Below, in pieces: positions 26,649 to 38,447 of a DNA stretch of 64,000 nt. Where the stretch lies: the NCBI GenBank assembly GCA_016841605.1, contig JAENYV010000005.1, forward strand, positions 70,103 through 134,102, given 5' to 3'. The position numbers and the translations under genes are program-made. The stretch comes from Dethiobacter alkaliphilus. Its GTDB lineage: Bacteria; Bacillota; Dethiobacteria; DTU022; UBA8154. The stretch's first letter is position 1. Each line of letters opens with the position of its first letter. The notes under the pieces are model-generated. The model had not been told where the DNA came from and did no database searches. It saw only the letters and a list, made by a program, of their open reading frames with translations.

Positions 26649-27473
26649 ATGGAGCTTTGGTATACTGAGAAGCAGACACCCAATGTGGGGTTGACCTGTA
26701 CAGTGAAAGGAACGCTTTTCCGATGCAAGACTGAGTATCAGGAAATGGCGGTCCTTGATACTTTCCAGTTTGGCCGCATGCTTGTTCTGGACGGCATGGT
26801 GCAGACTACTATTGCGGATGAATTTATTTATCATGAGATGATTGTCCATGTTCCCATGTGTACTCATCCATCTCCGAAAACAGTGGTTGTTGTCGGTGGC
26901 GGGGACGGCGGGACTGTGCGGGAAATTTGCAAATATCCTTCTGTTGAGAAGGTTATTCTCGTAGAGATAGATGCTCAGGTGGTGGAAGCATCGCGTCGTT
27001 TTTTCCCGGAGATGTCCTGCTGTCTTGATGATCCGAGGGTGGAGATTCGTATTGCGGACGGCATAGAATATATTCATTCTCTCCAGTCTTTTTGTGATTT
27101 AATTATTGTTGACTCTACTGAACCGGTGGGGCCGGCGGTGGGCCTTTTTGATACCCCTTTTTACCAGGCGGTCTTCAGGGCTTTAAAAGACGATGGAATA
27201 TTGGTCGCCCAAACAGAATCTCCTTTTTTTAATGCCGATCTGATCCGAAGTGTTTTCCCCAGGGTAAAGACGGTTTTCCCGTCAACTTATTTTTATCTGG
27301 CAGCTATACCCACTTATCCCAGTGGGCTTTGGAGTTTTACAATGGGATCAAAAAAGTATAATCCGCGAGAACCGGAAGGCACTTTTATCCCACAGGATAC
27401 CCGTTATTACTGGCCTGGAATACACCGTAGTTCTTTCGTCCTGCCTAAATTTGTGCAAGAATTGGTGGAATAA
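26649..27473 (+). CDS. speE: Spermidine synthase
   Basis: Aminopropyltransferase making spermidine from putrescine and decarboxylated SAM. 274 residues. It starts with the typical MELWYTEKQTP and has FGRMLVLDGMVQTT, VVVVGGGDGGTVRE (binding decarboxylated SAM), LVEIDAQVVE and the catalytic Asp in VDSTEPVGPA. ATG 26649 matches the conserved N-terminus; a TTG two codons earlier is also possible. It lies 43 bases after pdaD and 22 bases before the agmatinase gene. Confidence 0.95.
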   Translation: MELWYTEKQTPNVGLTCTVKGTLFRCKTEYQEMAVLDTFQFGRMLVLDGMVQTTIADEFIYHEMIVHVPMCTHPSPKTVVVVGGGDGGTVREICKYPSVEKVILVEIDAQVVEASRRFFPEMSCCLDDPRVEIRIADGIEYIHSLQSFCDLIIVDSTEPVGPAVGLFDTPFYQAVFRALKDDGILVAQTESPFFNADLIRSVFPRVKTVFPSTYFYLAAIPTYPSGLWSFTMGSKKYNPREPEGTFIPQDTRYYWPGIHRSSFVLPKFVQELVE

Positions 27474-27495
27474 CTTTAAAGGGGAGAATGCAGCA

Positions 27496-28362
27496 ATGGT
27501 CTTAAAAATTCCCGGAACAGAAAATACGGGAACATTTCTTGCTGCCGCGGATAACCTGGAGGAAGCGGCAGGAGTGCTGCTCGGATGTCCGCTGGACGAT
27601 ACCGGATCATTCAGAACCGGAAGCCGGTTTGCTCCAGCCCATCTGCGGATGGCTTCCGTTGCTCTGGAAGAGTACAGTCTTTTTAGAAAGAAAGATCTGC
27701 GGGATCTATCTTTCTATGACGGGGGAGATCTGGTTCTGGCACCGGGAGATACGGGAACTTCGCTCGGGACTATCTCCGGTACGGTCTCTTCCCTGTTGGA
27801 AAAAGGGAAAAAACCTTTTATATTGGGCGGAGAGCATACGGTAACTTATGGTGCGGTTCAGGGATGCCTGAAAAAGTATCCGGAGCTGACGGTTCTGTAT
27901 CTGGATGCTCATGCCGATATGCGTCCTGCATATCGAGGGGCACCTTATTCCCATGCTTCCGTAGCGTATTATCTGCGGCAATTGAAAGGGGTAGATCTTT
28001 ACCAATTTGGAATCCGTTCCGCAGATAGAGAGGAAAGTCGAAGCCTGACGGATAAGAATACTTTTTTCTTTTCTCTGAGGGAGCCCCTGACTAAATTGCT
28101 TCCCTTTTTAGAAGACAGGGTTCTTTATATTTCTCTGGATATTGACATTGTTGATCCTGCTTTTGCTCCGGGGGTAACCGCCCCGGAACCGGGAGGAATT
28201 TCTTCCGGGGAATTGCTTGAGATTTTTACCTTATTGGAAAGATTAAAAGAAAATATTATTGCTTTCGATCTTGTGGAGATTTGTCCTCCCTATGATCCTT
28301 CACAAGTTACGGCGTTGTTGGGGGCCAAGATTATCAGGGAAGCCCTCCTCACTTTTCTGTAA
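27496..28362 (+). CDS. speB: Agmatinase (ureohydrolase family)
   Basis: Binuclear manganese enzyme hydrolysing agmatine to putrescine and urea. 288 residues. Metal ligands are visible in GGEHTVTYG, LDAHADMR, YSHAS and SLDIDIVDPAFAPG. The substrate is inferred from the pdaD-speE context; arginase and formiminoglutamase share the fold. ATG 27496 has AAAGGGGAG about 10 bases upstream. The set of three genes completes a pathway without ornithine decarboxylase. Confidence 0.92.
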   Translation: MVLKIPGTENTGTFLAAADNLEEAAGVLLGCPLDDTGSFRTGSRFAPAHLRMASVALEEYSLFRKKDLRDLSFYDGGDLVLAPGDTGTSLGTISGTVSSLLEKGKKPFILGGEHTVTYGAVQGCLKKYPELTVLYLDAHADMRPAYRGAPYSHASVAYYLRQLKGVDLYQFGIRSADREESRSLTDKNTFFFSLREPLTKLLPFLEDRVLYISLDIDIVDPAFAPGVTAPEPGGISSGELLEIFTLLERLKENIIAFDLVEICPPYDPSQVTALLGAKIIREALLTFL

Positions 28363-28398
28363 CATTACGGAAAGAAGATGACGCCTTAGATCAAATAA

Positions 28399-30054
<1,656 letters not shown>

Positions 30055-30122
30055 TTTTTCACGAAGGAATAAACTGTCAAAGGGCGAATAAATATATAAA
30101 AGCAGTACAAGCGGTGGAAAAA

Positions 30123-31025
30123 ATGCAGATTACAATGAAAAATATAATTGTTTTTTTCTTGGTGGCGCTCCTGCTGATTGCCGTGATTCTGGGCGTAAGG
30201 GAATTAATATATCCCCAAGATTTCGTTAAAAGTGTTCCCCATTCGGAAGATGCGGTCGGAATAATTTTTGTAGATGGGGTTCTTTCCGCGGGTTATGGAG
30301 GGCTGTTTTCTTCCGGGAGCGGTGATCTTCTTGATCAGATCAGGCAGGCAGGAGAAGATCCTATTAAAGCTTTAGTTGTCCGCATTAACAGCTCAGGCGG
30401 CTCTGCAGCAACTTCATGGGAGATTTATGAAGAACTTAAACGGGTCAGGGAAAGCGGTAAAGTTATTGTTGCTTCCATGGCCGATGTTGCGGCTTCAGGC
30501 GGTTATGCCGTTGCCTGCGCGGCAGATTATATCGTTGCCAATCCGGCTACCGTAACGGGAAGCATTGGGGTTATTATCGACGCGACCAATATGGAAGGTC
30601 TTTATCATCTTCTCGGAATAAATTATGAAGCAATTAAAAGTGGAGAGTTTAAAGATACTCTTAACCCTGCTCGTTCCCTGGATGAGAAGGAGGAAGCTCT
30701 TCTCCAGGCTATGGTGGATGACATCTATGAACAGTTTCTCGATATTGTCATTGAAGGGCGCGGTCTGACCAGAGAAGAAATTCTTCCTTATGCGGATGGT
30801 CGTATCCTGACAGGAAGGCAAGCCCAGTCCGCGGGCCTGGTGGATGGACTCGGAACCCTGCATGATGCCGTGACGATTGCTGCCGAAATGTCCGGAATAC
30901 AGGGTGAACCAAGAACTTACCGATACGGGAGAGGAGAACTATGGAGCCAATTTTTTCAGGGAGTTAAGCAGGATTCTAACCCTTTATTTTTTTTTCTGAG
31001 GAGGCAGGGCGTTCTTTTCCAATAG
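30123..31025 (+). CDS. sppA: Signal peptide peptidase SppA (short, S49 family)
   Basis: About 300 residues with one N-terminal transmembrane helix (about 5-26). It probably degrades leftover signal peptides in the membrane. The catalytic Ser is in MADVAASGGYAVA, and the general-base Lys is expected in IKSGEFKD. The length matches the single-domain Gram-positive form. ATG 30123 is chosen; in-frame starts further upstream overlap pyrG and lack a binding site. A Yip1-family membrane gene follows after 19 bases. Confidence 0.92.
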   Translation: MQITMKNIIVFFLVALLLIAVILGVRELIYPQDFVKSVPHSEDAVGIIFVDGVLSAGYGGLFSSGSGDLLDQIRQAGEDPIKALVVRINSSGGSAATSWEIYEELKRVRESGKVIVASMADVAASGGYAVACAADYIVANPATVTGSIGVIIDATNMEGLYHLLGINYEAIKSGEFKDTLNPARSLDEKEEALLQAMVDDIYEQFLDIVIEGRGLTREEILPYADGRILTGRQAQSAGLVDGLGTLHDAVTIAAEMSGIQGEPRTYRYGRGELWSQFFQGVKQDSNPLFFFLRRQGVLFQ

Positions 31026-31044
31026 AAAGGAGTTCCTTAGAATC

Positions 31045-31707
31045 ATGTTTAAAAACTTTTTAGATGATTTTTTTGATATCTTGTTTAATCCCGTCAAGGG
31101 ACTCAGTCGAGTGGCGGAAGACAGAAGTATTTGGCATGGCTTAGTAGTTTATCTGACGGTCAGTATCGTTGTATCCCTGGCGACTTTAAATATAAGTCAT
31201 TCCGTTGCTTCCCCGTGGATTCCCCCTGAACTTGCTCCTTATTTCCCTGTTGAGCTTTTTGAAAGAACACTGCATTTTATTCCCTTGCTGATGCTTTTTC
31301 TGCAACTGTTTTTTGGACCGCTGTATTTTTTCCTCATGGTGGCAATACTAAATTTTGTGACAAGTCTTTTTGACGGAGAAGGGAAAGTAATCTCCCTGGG
31401 AGCTGTTTTAGGTTATTCTTATCTTCCCTTTCTTGTTGTTGCTGTGGGAGGACTCCTCGGACGTTACACAGCCTTTAATATTGTGGGATTGGTTGGCGTA
31501 ATAGCTTTTTTCTGGTCTCTATGGTTAAAGATTGCGGGGATAAAAACAGTACATGGTTTTTCGTGGGGCCGTTCAGTGCTGGCTTTTTTTATGCCGTTTA
31601 TTATTTTTGTCACATCATTTATTCTTTTTTCCTTGCTGACTATTGTTTTTTTACTTCCTATGGTCATGCAGGCTATGGAAGGTCTTCCGGAGTATTCCCT
31701 TTTTTAA
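31045..31707 (+). CDS. YIP1-family membrane protein
   Basis: 220 residues with about five hydrophobic segments. The N-terminal FFDILFNPVKGLSRVAED is the usual start of bacterial YIP1-domain proteins. Function unknown. It follows sppA at 19 bases, an association I have seen in other Clostridia, so a membrane-quality role is a guess only. ATG 31045 has AAAGGAG upstream. Confidence 0.8.
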   Translation: MFKNFLDDFFDILFNPVKGLSRVAEDRSIWHGLVVYLTVSIVVSLATLNISHSVASPWIPPELAPYFPVELFERTLHFIPLLMLFLQLFFGPLYFFLMVAILNFVTSLFDGEGKVISLGAVLGYSYLPFLVVAVGGLLGRYTAFNIVGLVGVIAFFWSLWLKIAGIKTVHGFSWGRSVLAFFMPFIIFVTSFILFSLLTIVFLLPMVMQAMEGLPEYSLF

Positions 31708-31802
31708 ACATGAATCAAAAGCCGAATGTTTTTTGCTGAATCAGTATTGACTTTAGACCTTTGAACCTTAGGCATGAAAATTATAAGGGGAGTGACACGA
31801 TA

Positions 31803-32468
31803 ATGAAATTTTTTCTTGATTCCGCAAATCTTCAAGAAATTGAGGAAGCGATTTCCTGGGGAGTTATCAGCGGGATAACTACTAATCCAACGCTTGTTTC
31901 CAAGGAGACAGGTTCTTTTAACGAACTGGTCAAGGAAATATGCCGACTTTTGCAGGATAAACCTGTTAGCGTGGAGGTGCTGAGCACAACTTCCGGAGGC
32001 ATGGTGGAAGAAGCAGGTCGTTTGGCCGCACTGGCTGAGAATATTGTTATAAAGATTCCCATGGGAGCGGAAGGACTTAAGGCCGTTTACCGTCTTTCCC
32101 ATGAAGGGAAAAAAGTTCCCTGTAATGTAACACTGGTTTTCTCTGCTAATCAGGCGCTTCTTGCTTCCCGTGCCGGAGCGGCGTATGTTAGCCCGTTTGT
32201 CGGACGTATTGACGATATCAGCTGGGATGGAGTAGGCTTGGTCAAGGAAATTACAAATATTTTTACCTGCCATAAGTTGGATACTTATGTTATTGCGGCA
32301 AGTATTCGTCATCCCGTACATGTGGAACAGGTTGCCGTTGCAGGCGCTCATGTGGCTACTGTCCCCTTTGCAGTTTTGCAGCAGATGTCCCGCCATCCCC
32401 TTACTGATCTGGGAATTGAACGTTTCCTGGCGGATTGGGAAAAAACCCGTCGAAATGAGATAATATAG
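31803..32468 (+). CDS. fsa: Transaldolase / fructose-6-phosphate aldolase, small type
   Basis: 221 residues, the short TalC/FSA subgroup. It begins [15 protein letters not shown] and has [12 protein letters not shown] and the Schiff-base Lys in IVIKIPMG. It moves a dihydroxyacetone unit between sugar phosphates in the pentose phosphate pathway, or acts as an aldolase; the two cannot be separated by eye. ATG 31803 has AAGGGGAGTG about 10 bases upstream. Next is glpX, so both serve hexose/pentose phosphate supply. Confidence 0.93.
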   Translation: MKFFLDSANLQEIEEAISWGVISGITTNPTLVSKETGSFNELVKEICRLLQDKPVSVEVLSTTSGGMVEEAGRLAALAENIVIKIPMGAEGLKAVYRLSHEGKKVPCNVTLVFSANQALLASRAGAAYVSPFVGRIDDISWDGVGLVKEITNIFTCHKLDTYVIAASIRHPVHVEQVAVAGAHVATVPFAVLQQMSRHPLTDLGIERFLADWEKTRRNEII

Positions 32469-32513
32469 CTGAGGTATCTATTCTAAATAATCAATAAAAG
32501 GGGAGGAGAGGTT

Positions 32514-33488
32514 ATGGAACGGGAGTTGGCATTGGAATTTGTACGGGTTACCGAGGCAGCAGCTTTGGCGACTGGAAGGCTTATGGGGCGGGGGGATAAA
32601 ATTGCTGCCGATGGGGCTGCCGTAGAGGCCATGCGCAGGGCTTTTGATACGGTTTACATTGACGGTGTAGTGGTTATCGGTGAAGGTGAGATGGATGAGG
32701 CTCCGATGCTTTACATCGGTGAAAAAGTCGGGGCAGGTTCACCACCCCAGGTCGATGTGGCTGTTGATCCGTTAGAGGGGACAAACCTGGCTGCCAAAGG
32801 ACTTCCCAATGCTATTTCCGTGTTGGCCGTTGCTCCCCGGAATTGCCTTTTACATGCTCCGGATATCTATATGGATAAAATTGCCGTTGGTCCCAAAGCT
32901 AAGGGGCGTATTAAGCTGGATGCCTCGGTGGAGGAAAATATGGGTTCTGTTGCGGAAGCCCTGGGTAAAAAAATTGAAGATATGGTGGCGATTATCCTTG
33001 ATCGGGAGCGGCATCAGGAAATTATTGATGAACTCCGCCGTCTGGGAGCAAGGGTAAAATTAATTTCTGATGGAGACGTCTCCGCAGCTATCGCTACGGC
33101 AGTAGAGCGGACCGGGGTGGATATTCTTTTTGGAATTGGCGGTGCCCCTGAAGGTGTTCTGGCAGCAGCCGCGTTAAAATGTCTGGGTGGAGATATGCAG
33201 GCAAGATTAATAGCAGAAGACGATACAGATAGAAAAAGAATTATCGAAATGGGTTTGCAGGATCCCGAGCAGCTCTTGCTGATGGATGATTTGATTAAAG
33301 GGGATGACGTTATTTTTTCTGCTACAGGGATTACGGATGGTGATTTTCTGCAGGGAGTGAGGTATGCGGGTAATATGGCGACAACCCACTCTGTTGTGAT
33401 GAGAGGTCTTACCGGAACGGTGCGCTTTATTCAGGCAACCCACAGGCTGGATATTAAGCCTCACTTTGTGGCAAGAACCTGTTCCTAG
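32514..33488 (+). CDS. glpX: Fructose-1,6-bisphosphatase, class II
   Basis: Gluconeogenic phosphatase, 324 residues. Family motifs: [16 protein letters not shown] at the N-terminus, [14 protein letters not shown] (metal site), [15 protein letters not shown] and [27 protein letters not shown] lies upstream of the ATG. It follows fsa by 45 bases. A role in sugar phosphate synthesis during growth on non-sugar carbon fits a syntrophic or acetogenic clostridial lifestyle, which is inference. Confidence 0.96.
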   Translation: MERELALEFVRVTEAAALATGRLMGRGDKIAADGAAVEAMRRAFDTVYIDGVVVIGEGEMDEAPMLYIGEKVGAGSPPQVDVAVDPLEGTNLAAKGLPNAISVLAVAPRNCLLHAPDIYMDKIAVGPKAKGRIKLDASVEENMGSVAEALGKKIEDMVAIILDRERHQEIIDELRRLGARVKLISDGDVSAAIATAVERTGVDILFGIGGAPEGVLAAAALKCLGGDMQARLIAEDDTDRKRIIEMGLQDPEQLLLMDDLIKGDDVIFSATGITDGDFLQGVRYAGNMATTHSVVMRGLTGTVRFIQATHRLDIKPHFVARTCS

Positions 33489-33560
33489 CTTTTAAAACGG
33501 GGAAAGAAGAAGGGTACTGAAATGCTTTCAGTTTGATTTGCCTGAAGTGAGGGAATACTA

Positions 33561-34541
33561 TTGAATATGTGGCCGGCACTTTTCCTGAATGCTGCGTTAA
33601 TTGTTCTCGCTGGAACACAACTCAGCAAGAATGCTGAAAGAATATCCGGCGGACTGGGTTTAAGTAGTGCCTGGGCCGGAGCCCTTCTTCTCTCCATAGC
33701 GACATCCCTTCCCGAACTGGTCACCTCTCGACAAGCTGTCGTAATCGGTGCCCCTGACCTGGCCGGCGGAAATATCTTTGGAAGTAATCTTTTCAATTTA
33801 GCACTTCTGGTCCTGATCGACTTTTTGTGTCGCCGAGGTCTTTTTACGGCTCGACGTAAAAGGGGACTGGTTATTACTGCCCTTTTAAGTATTTCCCTGA
33901 ACAGTATTTCTGTGCTTGCTATGGTAATGAAGCTTCCCTTTCGGGTAGGGTGGGTTGGTTTGGATACAATACTTATCCTTATCGTCTATATTCTGGGAAG
34001 CGGGCTTATTATGGACCTGGAAAGAGAAAAGGTTAGCGGAGAAAAACATGCAGATAAAAAAAGTTTTTCCAGGCGTCGGCGAGTGCCGGTAAAAAGTCTA
34101 ACTTTATTTTTATTTGCTGCGATCATTATTATTTATGCCGGTACCGGTCTGACCAATGCCGCTGATTTGATCGCTGTGGAAACAGGTCTTGACAAAACTT
34201 TCGTAGGCTCCCTTTTTATTGCTGCGGCGACATCCCTACCGGAATTGGTTGCAACGATAGCCGCACTTCGCCTGGGACTTCCGGAGATGGCGATTGGAAA
34301 TGTTTTTGGCTCTAATTTTTTTAATATCCTCCTTTTCTTTTTTACCGATTTATTTTATCGTCAAGGTCTTCTTATGAGCGTTCTCTCTATGCAAAATATT
34401 GTTACCGCCTCGATGACAATTCTTCTAACCGCTGTCGCGATCCGCGGACTGTTAATTCCCGGAAAACGTTTTGGGAGAATAAGCGTGACTTCCATGATCA
34501 TTCTTGCCGGTTACCTGGTTACCTTTATTTATTTGTTTTAA
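33561..34541 (+). CDS. Sodium/calcium exchanger family protein (CaCA)
   Basis: 326 residues, about ten hydrophobic segments. The two inverted alpha repeats are obvious: SIATSLPELVTS with GNIFGSNLFNLALL in the first half, and AAATSLPELVAT with GNVFGSNFFNILLF in the second. These hold the ion-binding Glu residues. A central cytoplasmic loop separates them. It exchanges Ca2+ (or K+) against Na+ or H+. The TTG start has GAGGGA 6 bases upstream; ATG 33567 is the alternative. Confidence 0.9.
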   Translation: MNMWPALFLNAALIVLAGTQLSKNAERISGGLGLSSAWAGALLLSIATSLPELVTSRQAVVIGAPDLAGGNIFGSNLFNLALLVLIDFLCRRGLFTARRKRGLVITALLSISLNSISVLAMVMKLPFRVGWVGLDTILILIVYILGSGLIMDLEREKVSGEKHADKKSFSRRRRVPVKSLTLFLFAAIIIIYAGTGLTNAADLIAVETGLDKTFVGSLFIAAATSLPELVATIAALRLGLPEMAIGNVFGSNFFNILLFFFTDLFYRQGLLMSVLSMQNIVTASMTILLTAVAIRGLLIPGKRFGRISVTSMIILAGYLVTFIYLF

Positions 34542-34577
34542 ACAGTTAAAAAGTGGTGTGAAAGAGAGGGATACCCC

Positions 34578-35822
34578 TTGCAGTTAAAGGAACTTGATTC
34601 GATGAACCTGGATGAATTGCAGCGTCTGGCCAAAGAAAATGAAGTCAAAGGATTTAGCACTATGAAAAAAAGAGATCTGGTTTTTGCTCTGCTTAAGCAG
34701 GAGACAGAGGCTGAAGGTCTCATTTTTGCCCAGGGAGTTCTGGAGATTATTTCCGAAGGATTTGGCTTCCTGCGGCGTGTTAACTATCTTCCTCACGAAG
34801 ATGATATTTATATTTCAGCTTCACAGATTCGTCGGTTTGGCCTGAGGACCGGAGATCTGGTTTCCGGTAAGGTTAGGCCTCCCAAAGAAAATGAGCGTTA
34901 TTTTGCCCTGCTGCATGTTGAAGCAGTAAATAATAAGGACCCTGAAAAAGCAGCGAAAAGGCCAGGCTTTTCCGATTTAATTCCGATTCATCCCCAGGAA
35001 CAGCTCATTCTGGAAAGGGATCCGGAAGAGTTGGCTACGCGTATTATTGACTTGCTCATACCTGTTGGGAAGGGCCAGAGAGGATTAATCGTCTCTCCGC
35101 CAAAAGCAGGTAAAACCCTGTTATTAAAAAAAATTGCCAACAGTATTTCGGAAAATTATCCTTCCCTGGAGCTTATTGTCTTGCTTATTGACGAAAGACC
35201 TGAGGAAGTTACGGATATGCGCAGGTCTGTTAAAGGCGAAGTGCTCAGTTCTACATTTGATGAGCGTCCTGAGAACCATATCCGCCTTGCGGAACTGGTT
35301 CTGGAGCGTTCCCAGCGTCTGGTCGAACATGGTCAGGATGTGGTTATTCTTTTGGACAGCATTACCCGGCTGACCCGGGCTTATAACCTGGTTATCCCTC
35401 CCAGTGGAAGAACGCTTTCCGGAGGGATAGATCCCGCAGCGTTTTACAAGCCCAAACGCTTTTTTGGGGCAGCCAGAAATATTGACGAAGGGGGAAGCCT
35501 GACCATACTGGCGACCGCCTTAATTGATACGGGCAGCCGCATGGACGATGTTATTTACGAGGAATTTAAAGGCACCGGTAATCTGGAACTGCACCTGGAC
35601 CGTAAAATTGCTGAAAGGAGATATTTCCCGGCGATCGATATTCCCAGGTCCGGAACACGTCGTGAAGAGCTTATGATTGACGGCAATACCCTTGAACTTA
35701 TGTGGGCTCTCAGGAGATCGATGAACCCCAGTTCTTCTGCTGATTTTTTGGAAGCTCTCATTGAGCGTTTAAAAAAGACCAGTGATAATGCCTCCTTCCT
35801 GGCAAACCTCCACAATCTATAA
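34578..35822 (+). CDS. rho: Transcription termination factor Rho
   Basis: RNA-dependent hexameric ATPase that ends transcription. 414 residues. The N-terminal Rho-N domain ([17 protein letters not shown]), a cold-shock-like RNA-binding domain, and the ATPase core with Walker [12 protein letters not shown], Walker [12 protein letters not shown] and the Q loop around [15 protein letters not shown] are all visible. The TTG start has GAGAGGG 7 bases upstream; ATG 34602 is the alternative. Rho-rpmE-prfA proximity is widespread in Firmicutes. Confidence 0.97.
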   Translation: MQLKELDSMNLDELQRLAKENEVKGFSTMKKRDLVFALLKQETEAEGLIFAQGVLEIISEGFGFLRRVNYLPHEDDIYISASQIRRFGLRTGDLVSGKVRPPKENERYFALLHVEAVNNKDPEKAAKRPGFSDLIPIHPQEQLILERDPEELATRIIDLLIPVGKGQRGLIVSPPKAGKTLLLKKIANSISENYPSLELIVLLIDERPEEVTDMRRSVKGEVLSSTFDERPENHIRLAELVLERSQRLVEHGQDVVILLDSITRLTRAYNLVIPPSGRTLSGGIDPAAFYKPKRFFGAARNIDEGGSLTILATALIDTGSRMDDVIYEEFKGTGNLELHLDRKIAERRYFPAIDIPRSGTRREELMIDGNTLELMWALRRSMNPSSSADFLEALIERLKKTSDNASFLANLHNL

Positions 35823-35936
35823 TTAGTTAATCTTTCCTCTTCTACTCCCGGAGAAGCTTGAAAAGCCTCTTAATGCATATTTCCCTATTGCCTGGTAAAC
35901 AATAGTGTGAAGAATGCAAGCCTGGGAGTGGCAAAA

Positions 35937-36929
35937 ATGAACAAATTATTTTATTCTCTTAAAAAAAAGGAGTTTGCGCTTTTATGGCAAAGTGCGGTGC
36001 TCTCAGCGGTGGTATGGGGACTTGCCCTGGGGCTTTTTTTAAGCTTTGTCCCGGCCATTGCTGAAACGAGCGGTTATTCACGACCGGCTTACCTCGAAGA
36101 GTTGGAGAGTTATAGGTATTCTGTTGAGCAGTATAAGATTTTACAGGAAAGGCAGAAAAGGGAAGAAATTCTGAAGGAAGCTCTTATCCAACATGAAATT
36201 AAGTCAGGCGAAACTCTAAGCGAAATAGCCGATTTTTACGGGATAAATGTCCAAGAGCTCGCCTACTGGAATAACATTTCTAATCTCCATTTTATCCGTG
36301 CAGGTCAAGTCCTCGATATTGTTACCGTTAAGGGAAGTCTTCATCATGTTGCAAAAGAAGATACGCTGGAGTGTATTGCCCGTGATTATGATGTTGAACC
36401 TGCTGTAGTTGCGGAATTTAATTTGTTGGATGAAAGAAAGTTGTCTGAGGGGCAAAAGCTGGTTATTCCCGGAGGTATTTCTCCTTTAGAAAAAGGTGTC
36501 GTCCCGGTGACTCTGCTGGCCTCTCGTGGAGAAAGACGTCTGCCGAAAGATATCTCTTCTGCACCTCTGTTTGAGTGGCCTCTTAATGGAACGATAACTT
36601 CATATTTTGGTATGCGCAAGGGACTCTTTCATTTTGGGCTGGATATTGCAGCTCCTAGCGGAGAGCTGATCAGGGCTGCTGCTGATGGAGTAGTGGTATT
36701 TAACGGTATTCAGTCAGGTTACGGAAGACTGCTGATCATTGACCATGGAGGTGGGTGGAGCACTCTTTATGCTCATAATTCAAAAAATCTGGTTTCCAAA
36801 GGTGGCCGGGTTTCAGCAGGACAAACTATAGCTAGAGTCGGCGCAACCGGTAATGCTACCGGCCCACATGTTCATTTGGAGATTATCTTTGGTAGTCGGA
36901 AGCTGGACCCCCTGCTTTTTCTGCCATAA
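35937..36929 (+). CDS. M23 metallopeptidase with two LysM domains
   Basis: 330 residues with an N-terminal membrane/signal segment (about 18-40). Two LysM domains are visible, at about 86-130 (IKSGETLSEIADFYG) and 135-178 (VAKEDTLECIARDYD), followed by an M23 domain with zinc ligands FHFGLD and HVHLE. It is a probable peptidoglycan hydrolase acting outside the membrane. ATG 35937 has GGGAGTGG about 6 bases upstream, better than GTG 35907. It differs from the M23 protein at 4.0 kb, which has one LysM and a G5 domain. Confidence 0.92.
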   Translation: MNKLFYSLKKKEFALLWQSAVLSAVVWGLALGLFLSFVPAIAETSGYSRPAYLEELESYRYSVEQYKILQERQKREEILKEALIQHEIKSGETLSEIADFYGINVQELAYWNNISNLHFIRAGQVLDIVTVKGSLHHVAKEDTLECIARDYDVEPAVVAEFNLLDERKLSEGQKLVIPGGISPLEKGVVPVTLLASRGERRLPKDISSAPLFEWPLNGTITSYFGMRKGLFHFGLDIAAPSGELIRAAADGVVVFNGIQSGYGRLLIIDHGGGWSTLYAHNSKNLVSKGGRVSAGQTIARVGATGNATGPHVHLEIIFGSRKLDPLLFLP

Positions 36930-36960
36930 TTTTAAGACGGGCGGATCCTCTTTTTTAGTA

Positions 36961-36990
36961 TTGCCAAAAGCGTTATTCTTGTGTTATTAT
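36961..36990 (+). promoter_or_regulatory. Putative promoter of rpmE-prfA-prmC
   Basis: TTGCCA (36961-36966) and TATTAT (36985-36990) with an 18-base spacer, about 80 bases before rpmE. Confidence 0.5.
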
Positions 36991-37068
36991 ATTTCTTAAG
37001 GCCGGGTTTTCCCGGGAATACGGCAAAATATGAGAAGTCCCGGGTTGTCTAGAAAAGAGGTGAAGGAC

Positions 37069-37269
37069 ATGAAAAAAGATATTCATCCCAAGTATGTCAA
37101 AGCAAAAATTACTTGTGCCTGTGGGGCAACGTATGAACTGGGTTCAATTAAAGAAGAATTGAAAGTCGAAATCTGCTCCAACTGCCATCCCTTTTTCACA
37201 GGGAAGCAGAAGTTTGTTGATACCGGTGGTAGAGTGGAGCGGTTTAAGCGTAAATACGGCCTTGAATAA
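37069..37269 (+). CDS. rpmE: Ribosomal protein L31
   Basis: 66 residues. It begins [10 protein letters not shown] and carries the zinc-binding cysteines of the C+ type: CxC in ITCACGATY and CxxC in EICSNCHPF, then [16 protein letters not shown]. The zinc-containing form is normally used when zinc is sufficient. ATG 37069 has AAGAGGTG about 7 bases upstream. A short hairpin follows before prfA. Confidence 0.96.
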   Translation: MKKDIHPKYVKAKITCACGATYELGSIKEELKVEICSNCHPFFTGKQKFVDTGGRVERFKRKYGLE

Positions 37270-37283
37270 GTGAGATGAACGAG

Positions 37284-37309
37284 CAGGGCTCTTCTTGAAG
37301 CCCTGTTTT
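37284..37309 (+). terminator. Short terminator or attenuator after rpmE
   Basis: 7-bp GC-rich stem CAGGGCT/AGCCCTG followed by TTTT. The short T run suggests partial read-through into prfA. Confidence 0.6.
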
Positions 37310-37361
37310 CAATTTGAAAGCAAGGTATCCTGTCTACTAGTAACCATGGAGGTTTGCTTTT

Positions 37362-38429
37362 ATGCTGGAAAAGCTGAAAACTCTGGAGGAATATTATAAT
37401 TTTCTTGAAGAAAAGCTAAGCGATGTGGAAATTATTAAAAACCAGCAGGAATGGCAGAAATATACACGCGAGCATGCCGCCCTTGCAGAAACGGTAGAAA
37501 CTTATCACCGTTTAAAAAAAGTGGAAAACGATTTACAAGAAGCCCGGGAGTTGCTGCAGGAGAAACCGGATGAAGAAATGGTTCTTTTCCTAAAGGATGA
37601 GGTCGTTTCTCTTAATGTACAAAAAGAGAAGCTGGTAGAGGCATTGAAAGTATTACTGCTTCCCCGGGATCCAAACGATGAGAAAGACGTGATTATTGAA
37701 ATAAGAGCCGGAGCCGGAGGAGAAGAGGCTGCTCTGTTTGCTGCGGTTCTCCTAAGGATGTATCTGCGTTTTTCGGAACGAAAGGGATGGCATGCGGAGA
37801 TAATTGATTCTCATCCCACAGATATCGGTGGATTTAAGGAGATAACCTTTTCCATAAAGGGACAGGGAGCGTACAGTCTGCTTAAATATGAAAAAGGTGT
37901 CCACCGGGTTCAGAGAATACCGACAACGGAGTCGGGAGGTAGAATCCATACCTCAACGGCAACGGTAGCGGTTTTACCGGAGGCAGAAGAGGTAGAACTG
38001 GAAATAAATCCTCAAGATTTGCGAATAGATACATTCTGTTCTACTGGTCCGGGTGGACAAAGTGTCAACACGACCCAGTCTGCAGTGCGTATTACCCATC
38101 TCCCGACGAATACTGTTGTGAGTTGCCAGGATGAAAAATCACAGCTTAAAAACCGGGATAAAGCGATGAGGGTCCTGCGGGCACGTCTGTTCGACAGGAT
38201 GGTTGAAGAACAGCGCGAGGAGCAGGCCCAAGAGCGCCGTAGTCAGGTAGGAACGGGGGACCGGAGTGAACGAATACGCACGTATAATTATCCTCAGAAC
38301 AGAGTGACAGATCACCGCATAGGGTTGACGCTTCACAAGCTGGATCAGGTTCTTGAGGGTGATTTGGAAGCAACTATTGAAGCTTTAATCGCTTATGATC
38401 GGGCCGAACAGCTCAAAAAGGCGAATTAA
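37362..38429 (+). CDS. prfA: Peptide chain release factor 1
   Basis: Reads UAA and UAG stop codons. 355 residues. The catalytic GGQ loop ([16 protein letters not shown], Gln about residue 234) and [15 protein letters not shown] are clear. The stop-codon-recognition region includes [26 protein letters not shown] 37362 follows a GGAGG. It is directly followed by prmC, which methylates its GGQ glutamine. Confidence 0.96.
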   Translation: MLEKLKTLEEYYNFLEEKLSDVEIIKNQQEWQKYTREHAALAETVETYHRLKKVENDLQEARELLQEKPDEEMVLFLKDEVVSLNVQKEKLVEALKVLLLPRDPNDEKDVIIEIRAGAGGEEAALFAAVLLRMYLRFSERKGWHAEIIDSHPTDIGGFKEITFSIKGQGAYSLLKYEKGVHRVQRIPTTESGGRIHTSTATVAVLPEAEEVELEINPQDLRIDTFCSTGPGGQSVNTTQSAVRITHLPTNTVVSCQDEKSQLKNRDKAMRVLRARLFDRMVEEQREEQAQERRSQVGTGDRSERIRTYNYPQNRVTDHRIGLTLHKLDQVLEGDLEATIEALIAYDRAEQLKKAN

Positions 38430-38447
38430 AAATTAGGGGTTATAAAA

